From the NCBI GenBank assembly GCA_029975555.1, contig JARKOY010000173.1:62001-126000 (forward strand): a DNA stretch of 64,000 nt, given 5' to 3'. The translations under genes were made by a program, and so were the position numbers. Below, one piece after another: positions 34,799-41,794 of this stretch; the stretch's first letter is position 1, and each line of letters starts with the position of its first letter. A model generated the notes under the pieces. The model ran no database searches. It saw nothing but the letters and a program-made list of their open reading frames with translations, and was not told the DNA's origin. The DNA is from Spirochaetia bacterium. GTDB taxonomy: Bacteria > Spirochaetota > Spirochaetia > Treponematales > Rectinemataceae.

Positions 34799-35338
34799 AT
34801 GGAAGAGATGAATGCCCAACAGACCGCCTCCCCTGGAGCGGACATTGTTCGGCTCGTGAGAGAAGATTCCGCGGCGGCTCGCCTTACGCGCTTGTCTGTC
34901 CTGAAGGAACAGTTTCCGGAGATGGATGTCGAAGGAATAATAGCCGAGAGCGGTGTCCCCGATCTCAAGAAAATGCGGGGCAAACGAGACACCTATTTTT
35001 TTAGCGACCAGTCGATGACCGAAGCATATGCGGCGCATCTGTTCAGAATAGAAGAAAAGGACCTCCTCAAGCTGATCGCGGAAACGGTGAGGGATGAATC
35101 GCAGACCTATCCCCGTCCTACGGATGCGAGAGTCTTCCTCGGAGCACCTTTCAACGTTGCCGAACACGACCTGGCCGACACCCTCGAGCGGCTTGCAGCG
35201 TCGCCCGAGTACAACGACATTCGGACCTGCACCGCTTCCAATGGCGCCCTGTACCTCTATTCTTCCAAGTACTTGGGAGAGGCGTATGCGGAATCGCTCG
35301 CTGAATGGATGGAAGTTGGCCAGAAGGAGAATCCGTGA
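34799..35338 (+). CDS. Unrecognised AOR-linked protein of 179 residues
   Basis: I do not recognise the family. The protein is soluble, largely helical, acidic, without cysteines, signal peptide or membrane segment. The C-terminal third (R-V-F-L-G-A-P-F-N-V-A-E-H-D-L, then NDIRTCTASNGALYLYSSKY) looks like a small alpha/beta domain. The start at 34799 has AAGGA 9 bases upstream. Its stop overlaps the GTG start of the FdhD-like gene, so the two are coupled. By position (Fe-S, AOR, this gene) it corresponds to E. coli ydhW after ydhY-ydhV. It could be a chaperone or redox-enzyme maturation protein for AOR, but that is inference. It contains one Cys (T-C-T-A-S) only near the end. Confidence 0.8.
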   Translation: MEEMNAQQTASPGADIVRLVREDSAAARLTRLSVLKEQFPEMDVEGIIAESGVPDLKKMRGKRDTYFFSDQSMTEAYAAHLFRIEEKDLLKLIAETVRDESQTYPRPTDARVFLGAPFNVAEHDLADTLERLAASPEYNDIRTCTASNGALYLYSSKYLGEAYAESLAEWMEVGQKENP

Positions 35339-36015
35339 ACACTGATGTCCCAACACTGCCGCTCGCGCCCGAATACCCCGTGGACCTGGTGGTCGACGGG
35401 ACCAAAGTAACCACCTTGATGTGCACGCCAGCCTCGCTCGAGGAACTTGCGGCAGGGCATCTCTATTGTACTGGGATGATCCGTTCCCGCGCGCAGCTCG
35501 CCAGTATCTCTGTGCTCGCCGACGGCCGTACGGTCATGGTAAAACTCAAGGATTCTGCCGGTCTAGATGACTGCCCCAGGAAGTCTGCCGCTGTGCGCTG
35601 GCCGGTTTCTCTTGCCGACCTGCAGCGCAAGGCGGCCGAAATGTTTTCGATGGCAGAAATGTACCGAAGGACGGGCGGCATGCACTGTGCGGCGCTTTGG
35701 ACGGCCGAAAACACGTTCACGGTGAGGGAAGATGTAGGACGACACAACGCCGTTGACAAAGTAATCGGAAGGGGATTGCTCGACGGCATCGATCTGGAGC
35801 AGGCCATTCTGCTCACGAGCGGAAGGTTCGCGGCCGACATGGTCATAAAAGCCAAGAATGCAGGCATCTGCTTTCTTGTGACGCGGAGCATTCCGACATC
35901 CACCGCGTACAACATCGCAGTGGAGGCAGGCATGACGTTGGTCGGCAGGATCGAACGGGCAGACCCAATTCTTTACAACCGGACCGACAGAATTGCGCTG
36001 ATCGCCCGGCCCTGA
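35335..36015 (+). CDS. FdhD-like sulfurtransferase/accessory protein lacking the CxxC pair
   Basis: A 226-residue FdhD-family protein: E-E-L-A-A-G-H-L near 36, R-T-G-G-M-H-C-A-A-L near 121, V-R-E-D-V-G-R-H-N-A-V-D-K near 138 and TSGRFAADMVIKAKNAGI near 169. FdhD carries sulfur to the bis-pterin cofactor of formate dehydrogenases using a Cys-x2-Cys loop. Here the loop reads D-D-C80-P-R-K83, so the second Cys is missing. GTG at 35335 is the start: AAGGAG lies 5 bases upstream and it overlaps the previous stop (GTGA). It probably acts on the neighbouring AOR. Confidence 0.85.
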   Translation: MNTDVPTLPLAPEYPVDLVVDGTKVTTLMCTPASLEELAAGHLYCTGMIRSRAQLASISVLADGRTVMVKLKDSAGLDDCPRKSAAVRWPVSLADLQRKAAEMFSMAEMYRRTGGMHCAALWTAENTFTVREDVGRHNAVDKVIGRGLLDGIDLEQAILLTSGRFAADMVIKAKNAGICFLVTRSIPTSTAYNIAVEAGMTLVGRIERADPILYNRTDRIALIARP

Positions 36016-36044
36016 GCCGAGAAAACGCAATGCTCCATGAAGGC

Positions 36045-36512
36045 TCAGTGCCCTTCGCCCCGTGCCATGGCAGTGCCGTGTCCGAGGAGCGGGGCTAGCA
36101 ACTCAGCATGAAAGATGGCGCCCTTTACGCTGCCAGGAACATTGACCACATACTGCGTACCGCGCATTCCAGCCACCCCGCGCGAGAATACCGCGAATGG
36201 CGTCTGCTCGAGCGACCTGACGCGCAGGTATTCCGCCAGGCCAGGCACAGTGCGGTCACAGTACCGGAGAGTCGCCTCGGGAGTCTGGTCTCGGGCGGAT
36301 GGACCTGTGCCCCCCGTGGTGATGATCCAGTCGGCATCCGGATGCCGACAGAGCGCATCGTACACGGTCTGCACGCCATCCGGGACGATCTCCCGCTCCC
36401 ATTCGATGCCGGGAAGGAGTCTGTCTAAGGTTTCGATGATGGCCGGTCCTGAACGATCATCGTATTCGCCGCGTGATGCCCGATCAGACACAGTAATGAC
36501 CGCGATCTTCAC
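36045..36512 (-). CDS. moaB: Molybdopterin adenylyltransferase-like protein (MoaB/MogA family)
   Basis: A 155-residue MoaB/MogA fold protein. It has V-S-D-R-A-S-R-G-E-Y-D-D-R-S-G near 7-21 and the pterin/ATP site T-T-G-G-T-G-P-S-A-R-D near 64. It would adenylylate the pterin before metal insertion by MoeA. The start is the GTG at 36510-36512, since GGGAGG lies 7 bases before it; the frame is open further upstream inside the MOSC gene, which it overlaps by 29 bases. It is the last gene of the tup-moe-moa operon and converges with the FdhD-like gene. Confidence 0.9.
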   Translation of the reverse strand: MKIAVITVSDRASRGEYDDRSGPAIIETLDRLLPGIEWEREIVPDGVQTVYDALCRHPDADWIITTGGTGPSARDQTPEATLRYCDRTVPGLAEYLRVRSLEQTPFAVFSRGVAGMRGTQYVVNVPGSVKGAIFHAELLAPLLGHGTAMARGEGH

Positions 36513-37059
36513 GGTGTATCCTCCCTCCCACGAGCACGCGGGCAAAAATGCCCTTGCGAGGCATGACACAGTCTCCTACCAGACGGCGAATTTCGCAGGC
36601 AGTGTGGCATTCCTTTCCAATTTTAGACACTTCGAGCACGGTTTCGCCGATACGCAGCCTTGTGCCGAGCGGTAGCCGGTGCAGTTCGACTCCCTTGGTC
36701 GTGATGTTTTCCGCAAAATCCCCAGGGGAAAGGTGGTCGAGCGCACCAGCCAGCGCACAGCCGGCGCGCATCAGCTCCGACAGCCGTGCGGAAGCCTGCT
36801 CGATCTCCTCCAAGGCCAGGAACGACACTTGCCGATCTTCCAGAATGCCTGCGTGGGCGTCTCCCTCGATGCCCTTTCCCGGCACCAGCAGCGCCTCCTG
36901 GACAGGGCTTTTTCGAGTGCCCGTGCGTTCCGAAACATTGATCGAGACCACCTGGAATTCGCCCTCGGCAGGAATGGCTGGTGCACCGTCAGAAGTGAGA
37001 TTCCCAGCGCTCTGTGGGGCAGCGGTGCCACCCCCGACAGACTCTCTGTCCGTGCTCAT
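36484..37059 (-). CDS. MOSC-domain protein
   Basis: A 191-residue protein: about 35 low-complexity residues, then a MOSC domain with I-N-V-S-E-R-T-G-T-R-K near 41, G-I-E-G-D-A-H-A near 64 and the Cys motif G-K-E-C-H-T-A-C near 148 followed by C-V-M-P-R-K-G-I-F-A-R-V. Free-standing MOSC proteins occur in cofactor operons of anaerobes and are thought to handle metal-sulfur transfer. The ATG overlaps the moaC stop (ATGA) and has GGAGGAG upstream. In some genomes the MoaB/MogA and MOSC domains are fused; here they overlap by 29 bases. Confidence 0.88.
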   Translation of the reverse strand: MSTDRESVGGGTAAPQSAGNLTSDGAPAIPAEGEFQVVSINVSERTGTRKSPVQEALLVPGKGIEGDAHAGILEDRQVSFLALEEIEQASARLSELMRAGCALAGALDHLSPGDFAENITTKGVELHRLPLGTRLRIGETVLEVSKIGKECHTACEIRRLVGDCVMPRKGIFARVLVGGRIHREDRGHYCV

Positions 37060-37520
37060 GCCAGCTCCTCCTTCGTTTTTTCGACAAGCACAATGTCGGT
37101 AATGCACATGTGCCTGTCCACCGCCTTGCACATGTCGTAGATGGTGAGCGCGGCGACCGATACGGCGGTGAGCGCCTCCATCTCTATGCCGGTCTTGTCG
37201 GTGCAGACCGCCCGTGCGCGGACGGCGATGCCGGTCGTTTCGAAGGCAAAGTCGATCTCGACGTGCTCTGTCTCTATCGGGTGGCAGAGAGGGATGAGGT
37301 CGGCAGTCCGTTTGGCCGCCATGATCCCTGCGACTCGTGCGGTAGCGAGGACGTTGCCCTTCGCGATCTGGTTCGACTGTATCTTCGCGAGCGTGTCGGA
37401 TGAGAGCAGAATGCGTCCTTCGGCGGTCGCAGTCCGGCGCACACGGGGTTTTGCCGAGACGTCGACCATCCGGGCGTTGCCCTGGTCGTCGAGGTGGGTA
37501 AACTGCGTCGATTCGTTCAT
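37056..37520 (-). CDS. moaC: Cyclic pyranopterin monophosphate synthase MoaC
   Basis: A 154-residue MoaC. It has the N-terminal M-V-D-V-S-A-K motif, L-I-P-L-C-H-P-I near 75 and the active-site region T-D-K-T-G-I-E-M-E-A-L-T-A near 104. It converts the MoaA product to cyclic pyranopterin monophosphate. AAGGAG lies 9 bases before the ATG. The length is normal (E. coli 161). It is 33 bases after moaA. Confidence 0.95.
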   Translation of the reverse strand: MNESTQFTHLDDQGNARMVDVSAKPRVRRTATAEGRILLSSDTLAKIQSNQIAKGNVLATARVAGIMAAKRTADLIPLCHPIETEHVEIDFAFETTGIAVRARAVCTDKTGIEMEALTAVSVAALTIYDMCKAVDRHMCITDIVLVEKTKEELA

Positions 37521-37553
37521 TGTCCGTTTTCTCCTTCTCATCACATTATCCGA

Positions 37554-38351
37554 TTATCCGCCGATCTGCGCCACGGCGATGGTGGAGCTCACCGTGCCGT
37601 GGGCAGGCTTTGCAAGAATGGCCTGTCTCAGGCTCCCTTCGATATCGCCAAAATCCACAGGAATATCGCGGTCCGAATGCAGGCAAGACCTCAAAACCCC
37701 ATTGGCCAGAAGCCGTATGCGGTTGCAGCAGTCGCATGGAGGAGGCCGATCACAGCCGTGGGCATCTCGTTTTGTTTCGGACAGAGAGTAATGGGCGATG
37801 GTTTGGAACGCCGCCCCCCGCATGATTGCGAACCGGCGCATCCCTTCGATTTCCGAAGGAGTCGTATCTTCGAGCACCACCATGTTGATCTTGACCTTGA
37901 GGCCAGCCTTGAGTGCGGCATCGAGGCCGGCAAGCGCGTCGGAAAGCCGACCGCCTCGCGTGATACAGGCATACCGATCCGGGTCGAGGCTATCGATGGA
38001 GATGTTGACGGACTGCAAACCTGCGGCAGCGAGTTCTTCTGCGAGCGAAGGCAGCATCGTGCCATTTGTCGTTATGGCGAGCGTGCGGAGCCCTTCGATG
38101 CGGCCAAGCTTCCACACCAGGTCTGCAATGCCCTTTCTTACAAGTGGTTCCCCGCCCGTGAGTCGCACCTTGTCGATGCCGAGATGGACCGCTGCGCGCA
38201 CAATGGCTTCGATTTGTTCGAAGCTGAGGATGTCCGCGTGCGGAAGCAGCGGTATCCCCTCTGCAGGCATGCAGTAGATGCAGCGCTGATTGCAGCGGTC
38301 GGTGACCGAAATCCTGAGGTACGTGATCTCACGTCCGAATGAGTCGTACAT
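37554..38351 (-). CDS. moaA: GTP 3',8-cyclase MoaA, shortened form
   Basis: A 265-residue radical SAM protein. The N-terminal cluster is C20/C24/C27 (R-C-N-Q-R-C-I-Y-C), the SAM loop T-G-G-E-P near 65, and the C-terminal cluster C206/C209/C223 (C-D-C-C-N-R-I-R, then R-S-C-L-H). The essential C-terminal Gly-Gly is present. Compared with the usual 320-330 residues, about 55-60 are missing between the barrel's last strands (after V-V-L-E-D-T-T-P-S-E-I) and the second cluster, where R-F-I-E-x-M-P would be. It should still start pterin synthesis from GTP. GGAG lies 9 bases before the ATG. It overlaps the moeA end by 23 bases. Confidence 0.88.
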   Translation of the reverse strand: MYDSFGREITYLRISVTDRCNQRCIYCMPAEGIPLLPHADILSFEQIEAIVRAAVHLGIDKVRLTGGEPLVRKGIADLVWKLGRIEGLRTLAITTNGTMLPSLAEELAAAGLQSVNISIDSLDPDRYACITRGGRLSDALAGLDAALKAGLKVKINMVVLEDTTPSEIEGMRRFAIMRGAAFQTIAHYSLSETKRDAHGCDRPPPCDCCNRIRLLANGVLRSCLHSDRDIPVDFGDIEGSLRQAILAKPAHGTVSSTIAVAQIGG

Positions 38352-39552
38352 TGGTGTACTCTCCTGTGTCGATTTTTTCCTGCCCGAGTTCCATCCTGAA
38401 CAGCACCTGCGCATCCGCGAGCACAGTGATCATGGAAGAGCCGCGGTACGGCAGGGGTTCGGCGAGCATGCCCTGGGGCCCTGGATAAATTATGCCGGGA
38501 AGAAACTCCACGCGATCAGAACCTGTACGTGCGAGGGGTTTTGCGAGGCACACTCTCAGCATGAGGGGGCGGTATGCAAGTCCCATGCACGCAAACAAAA
38601 AGGGCTTCACGAGCACTTCAAAGTTGACGAACGTCGAGACGGGGTTGCCTGGAAGTCCGAACACGGCAGTGTGGGCTGTCCGACCAAAAAAAGTCGGCTT
38701 GCCCGGCCTCATCTTGAGCGTGTGGAATACCGGTTCCACGCCCAGCGCTTCCACCACGCGGGGGACAAGGTCATAATCGCCCATCGAGACGCCGCCAGAG
38801 AGGATGACCAGCGTGCAGCGCTCGAGAGTCCTTCCCAGCGCATCGGTCAGTGCCCTCTCATTGTCCCCCACTATGCCGAACCATTGCACTTCGGCGCCCG
38901 CAGCCCTTGCCATGGCAGCCAGCTGCGGGCCGTTGGAATCGTATATTTTTGCGGGCGGCAGTGGCCGCCCGGCTTCGACGATTTCGTCGCCGGTGGAAAT
39001 GATGCCGACGCGCGGCCTTCTGCGGACTTCGACGGAGGCCACTCCGTCTGCCGCTAAAATTCCGATGTCCTGGGCCTTGAGAACGCGCCGGGACATCAGA
39101 GGCGAGCCTTTTTTCTTGTTTTCTCCGCGCTCGATGATATTGTCCGCCTTTTCGCGCACCGTGAACACCACTCTCGGCAGGCCGTCCGCGCCAGTGCAGG
39201 ACTCTCGCGTCCATTCGATACGCTGTACGCCATTTGCACCTTCGGGAAGAGGCGCGCCGGTCATGATGCGGATCAGCTCGCCTTCGGCAAGCGTCCTCGC
39301 GCTGGAAGAGCCCGCGGGAAGAGCTTCGACCACCGTGTAGTGTTCACGGCTAGGCCCTTTGACGTAAGCATAGCCGTCCATCGCTGCCTTGGCAAAAGGA
39401 GGATGGTCGATGGATGCACAGAGGTCCTGCGCCAGAATTCGTCCTTGCGCCTCCCCGATCGGCACCATCTCGGTTCCAATCTGTGCTTCAATCGAAGAAG
39501 CAGTCTCCAATACAAGGCGCAGGGCTTCGTCAGGATGAAGGTTGGTGTACAC
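38329..39552 (-). CDS. moeA: Molybdopterin molybdenum(tungsten)transferase MoeA
   Basis: A 407-residue MoeA: P-P-F-A-K-A-A-M-D-G-Y-A near 52, I-M-T-G-A-P-L-P-E-G-A near 91, the linker G-I-I-S-T-G-D-E-I near 184 and S-G-G-V-S-M-G-D-Y near 251. It inserts the oxyanion into adenylylated pterin. In this neighbourhood the metal is likely tungstate. The start is a GTG (39550-39552) with AGGAGG 7 bases upstream. It overlaps the tupC end by 23 bases. Confidence 0.94.
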   Translation of the reverse strand: MYTNLHPDEALRLVLETASSIEAQIGTEMVPIGEAQGRILAQDLCASIDHPPFAKAAMDGYAYVKGPSREHYTVVEALPAGSSSARTLAEGELIRIMTGAPLPEGANGVQRIEWTRESCTGADGLPRVVFTVREKADNIIERGENKKKGSPLMSRRVLKAQDIGILAADGVASVEVRRRPRVGIISTGDEIVEAGRPLPPAKIYDSNGPQLAAMARAAGAEVQWFGIVGDNERALTDALGRTLERCTLVILSGGVSMGDYDLVPRVVEALGVEPVFHTLKMRPGKPTFFGRTAHTAVFGLPGNPVSTFVNFEVLVKPFLFACMGLAYRPLMLRVCLAKPLARTGSDRVEFLPGIIYPGPQGMLAEPLPYRGSSMITVLADAQVLFRMELGQEKIDTGEYTNVRLIRT

Positions 39553-40234
39553 TGTCGTTCCTCCTGTCGTGCAGTATAGTCCCGCTTCTAAGTTCGATTA
39601 TTCGCTCTGCCAGGTCTTCTGCCAAGCGGCGCTGATGGGTGCTGAAGAAAATCGTTCTCTGCGACCTCAGCGATCTAAGCAAGTCTCTGATGCGCGCTGC
39701 GGATGCCGAGTCGGCGCTTGCCGTCGGTTCGTCCAAGAGGAGGATGTCCCTGCCGGAAGCAATCGCACGGACGAGGGCAAGGCGCTGCGCTTCCCCGCCA
39801 GACAGCGATTTGGCGAGACTGTCGGATTTATCTGCCAGCGCCACGCTCCTGAGCATTTCTTTCAAAACTTCTCTGGAGACAGCCTGTATGTCGAGATTTG
39901 AGCTGGCGCACACCTCCAGGTTCTGAAGCACGGTCCCCGGCAGCATGTACGGATGCTGGTGCAGATACACCGTATGTCGTCGTGCGAGCATCCGGTTGTA
40001 CGGTGTACCACGAAACTTCACCAGCCCGCGGAAAAGCTTCGGATCATCCTGCCCTTCCAAGAGATGATTCAGCAGTTTGAGTAAGGTGGTCTTGCCGGAA
40101 CCGTTTGGACCGACAAATGCGACACATTCCCCCTCGCGGAGCGTCAGACCGTCTACAGTGAGTACGGGCGACGAGCCCCATGCATACGCGTATTTCACCT
40201 CTGAAAGCTCGAAAAGGGGCCTCCCTTCCTTCAC
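39530..40234 (-). CDS. tupC: Tungstate ABC transporter ATP-binding protein
   Basis: A 234-residue ABC ATPase. Walker A is G-P-N-G-S-G-K-T-T near 41, the signature L-S-G-G-E-A-Q-R near 145, Walker B I-L-L-L-D-E-P-T near 165 and the switch His in F-S-T-H-Q near 200. It powers the TupB pore. It starts at a GTG overlapping the tupB stop (GTGA), with AGGAGG 8 bases upstream. The tungstate assignment comes from the TupA partner. Confidence 0.88.
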   Translation of the reverse strand: MKEGRPLFELSEVKYAYAWGSSPVLTVDGLTLREGECVAFVGPNGSGKTTLLKLLNHLLEGQDDPKLFRGLVKFRGTPYNRMLARRHTVYLHQHPYMLPGTVLQNLEVCASSNLDIQAVSREVLKEMLRSVALADKSDSLAKSLSGGEAQRLALVRAIASGRDILLLDEPTASADSASAARIRDLLRSLRSQRTIFFSTHQRRLAEDLAERIIELRSGTILHDRRNDSVHQPSS

Positions 40235-40911
40235 GTTTTCCGCCTCCTTCCGCCCACCCGTGAATTGATGAAGAAGTTCATCGCCAGCGCGATGGCCAAA
40301 AGCACAATGCCGAGGGACACTGCCTCCTCGAATTCCCCCCTGGATGTCTCGAGTGCAATCGCAGTGGTCATGGTTCGCGTCGCCCCGCGGATGTTGCCGC
40401 CGAGCATCATCGCGACGCCCACCTCTCCGATGACTCGGGAAAACGCCATGGCAATCGCCGCAGCGATGATAGAGCTTCCCTCCTTGAGCGCCAGCGCGAA
40501 GGCCTTTTCTGGCCTGACTGCATGGGTTTCGAGCGTCTCGCGAAAGCGTGGATCGATCTTCGAAAAGCCGCTGGCGACAAACGAAACAAGAAGAGGAAGC
40601 GCCAGGAAAAACTGCCCTGTCACGACTGCGGCAGGTGTGTAGAGCATGCCCAAAAAACCGAGCGGCCCCGACCGAGAGATGAAACCGTACACCACGAGGC
40701 CAATCACCACGGTGGGCAGGGCGGACAGCGCATGGACCACCGATGCAAGCCATCGTCGGATTCCTGCCGGCTTCCATCCGATCGCGACACCTGCCGGAAT
40801 GCCAGGAAGGGCCGAAAGCAGCACCGCTGCCGCAGAGAATGCGAGGCTCCGCACAATGATTCCCCACAGCTCAGAATCCCCTGACATAATCAGAAAAAAA
40901 GCATCGTGCAT
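40231..40911 (-). CDS. tupB: Tungstate ABC transporter permease
   Basis: A 226-residue membrane protein with five to six hydrophobic segments and a TupB/ModB-type cytoplasmic loop (FRETLETHAVRPEKAFALAL near 125, then R-V-I-G-E-V-G-V-A near 160). The G-G-N-I-R-G-A-T-R-T-M-T-T-A-I stretch near 172 is characteristic of the tungstate/sulfate subfamily. It follows tupA after 9 bases. Confidence 0.9.
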   Translation of the reverse strand: MHDAFFLIMSGDSELWGIIVRSLAFSAAAVLLSALPGIPAGVAIGWKPAGIRRWLASVVHALSALPTVVIGLVVYGFISRSGPLGFLGMLYTPAAVVTGQFFLALPLLVSFVASGFSKIDPRFRETLETHAVRPEKAFALALKEGSSIIAAAIAMAFSRVIGEVGVAMMLGGNIRGATRTMTTAIALETSRGEFEEAVSLGIVLLAIALAMNFFINSRVGGRRRKT

Positions 40912-40920
40912 GTGCGTGCC

Positions 40921-41736
40921 CTATGTGCGCGAAGGAAAAAACACCTGCTCGCCGCCAGCCCTGAACAAGCGCATGAGCTCGGCAGCCTCCTGGCCTGCAA
41001 GGAAATCGGCAAGCGCCTTGGCCGCATCTGACGAAGTCGGAAGGATGATGCTGTACTGATTGCGGAGCGCCTGATCCCCCTGAAAAAGAATGCGGAGCCG
41101 GGGCAGACCTCCGCAAAGGACGAGGAAGGTGGCACGGTCGCTGAGCGCATAGGCTGCGCGCTGATCCGCAATCCTGAGCGTTTCGGCCATCCCCTGACCG
41201 GCCTCAAGGTACCACGCCCCATGGGCAGCGCCTTTCACAAGAGACCAGAGCTCTTTTTCTTTCTGATGGGTTCCCGAACCGTCGCCTCGCGAGACAAAGA
41301 GCGCCTTGCGTTCTGCAATCTTACGAAAGGCTTCCTGGGCGCTGGCGGCGTGGGAAACCTCCGCAGGGTCCTCTAGAGGTCCGACCACGACAAAGTCGCT
41401 GTACATGAAAGGTATCCGGAGGCTGCCGGCATGCTGCGCCACGAATGTCGCCTCCAAGGATGGCGCATGCGAAATGACGATGTCGCAGTCCCCCCGCGCC
41501 GCGAGCTCGAGCGCGGCCCCGGATCCGACCGCGATGACATTCACTTTGATGCCAGTCTTTCTGGTGAATGCAGGCAGGAGCGCCTCCAGCAGCCCCGACT
41601 GTTCCACGCTGGTGGTGGTCGCAAGACGGATCGACCGTGATCCCGTGGCCGCCCCCGCAGAGACAGTGACAGCGGCACACCACAGAACGAGCAGCAGAAC
41701 TTGGAACGACACCAGAGAATAGCGATGAGCCCTCAT
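40921..41736 (-). CDS. tupA: Tungstate-binding protein TupA
   Basis: A 271-residue secreted binding protein with a signal peptide (hydrophobic residues 9-28, likely cut after S-A-G-A-A). The mature N-terminus has L-A-T-T-T-S-V-E-Q-S-G and later S-R-G-D-G-S-G-T-H-Q-K-E, the two TupA hallmarks that distinguish it from ModA. It captures tungstate with very high affinity. GGAG precedes the ATG. A TACAAT (41758-41763, minus strand) in the 58-base gap after thrS could be the operon's own -10, although its -35 is poor; read-through from thrS is possible. Confidence 0.93.
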   Translation of the reverse strand: MRAHRYSLVSFQVLLLVLWCAAVTVSAGAATGSRSIRLATTTSVEQSGLLEALLPAFTRKTGIKVNVIAVGSGAALELAARGDCDIVISHAPSLEATFVAQHAGSLRIPFMYSDFVVVGPLEDPAEVSHAASAQEAFRKIAERKALFVSRGDGSGTHQKEKELWSLVKGAAHGAWYLEAGQGMAETLRIADQRAAYALSDRATFLVLCGGLPRLRILFQGDQALRNQYSIILPTSSDAAKALADFLAGQEAAELMRLFRAGGEQVFFPSRT

Positions 41737-41794
41737 GGATACTCCTCTCCTTCGACCATTGTAGCGGAGGAATCAAAGTTTAAGAAGGACAAGC

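Noticed and set aside
36012-36048. Inverted repeat CTGAGCC/GGCTCAG between the FdhD-like and moaB genes as a bidirectional terminator
   Set aside because: Only seven pairs with a 23-base loop, no U-run, and it overlaps both coding ends.
40235-40867. Minus-strand frame extending the TupC ATPase upstream
   Set aside because: It overlaps tupB in another frame; the GTG at 40234 has AGGAGG and the usual GTGA overlap.
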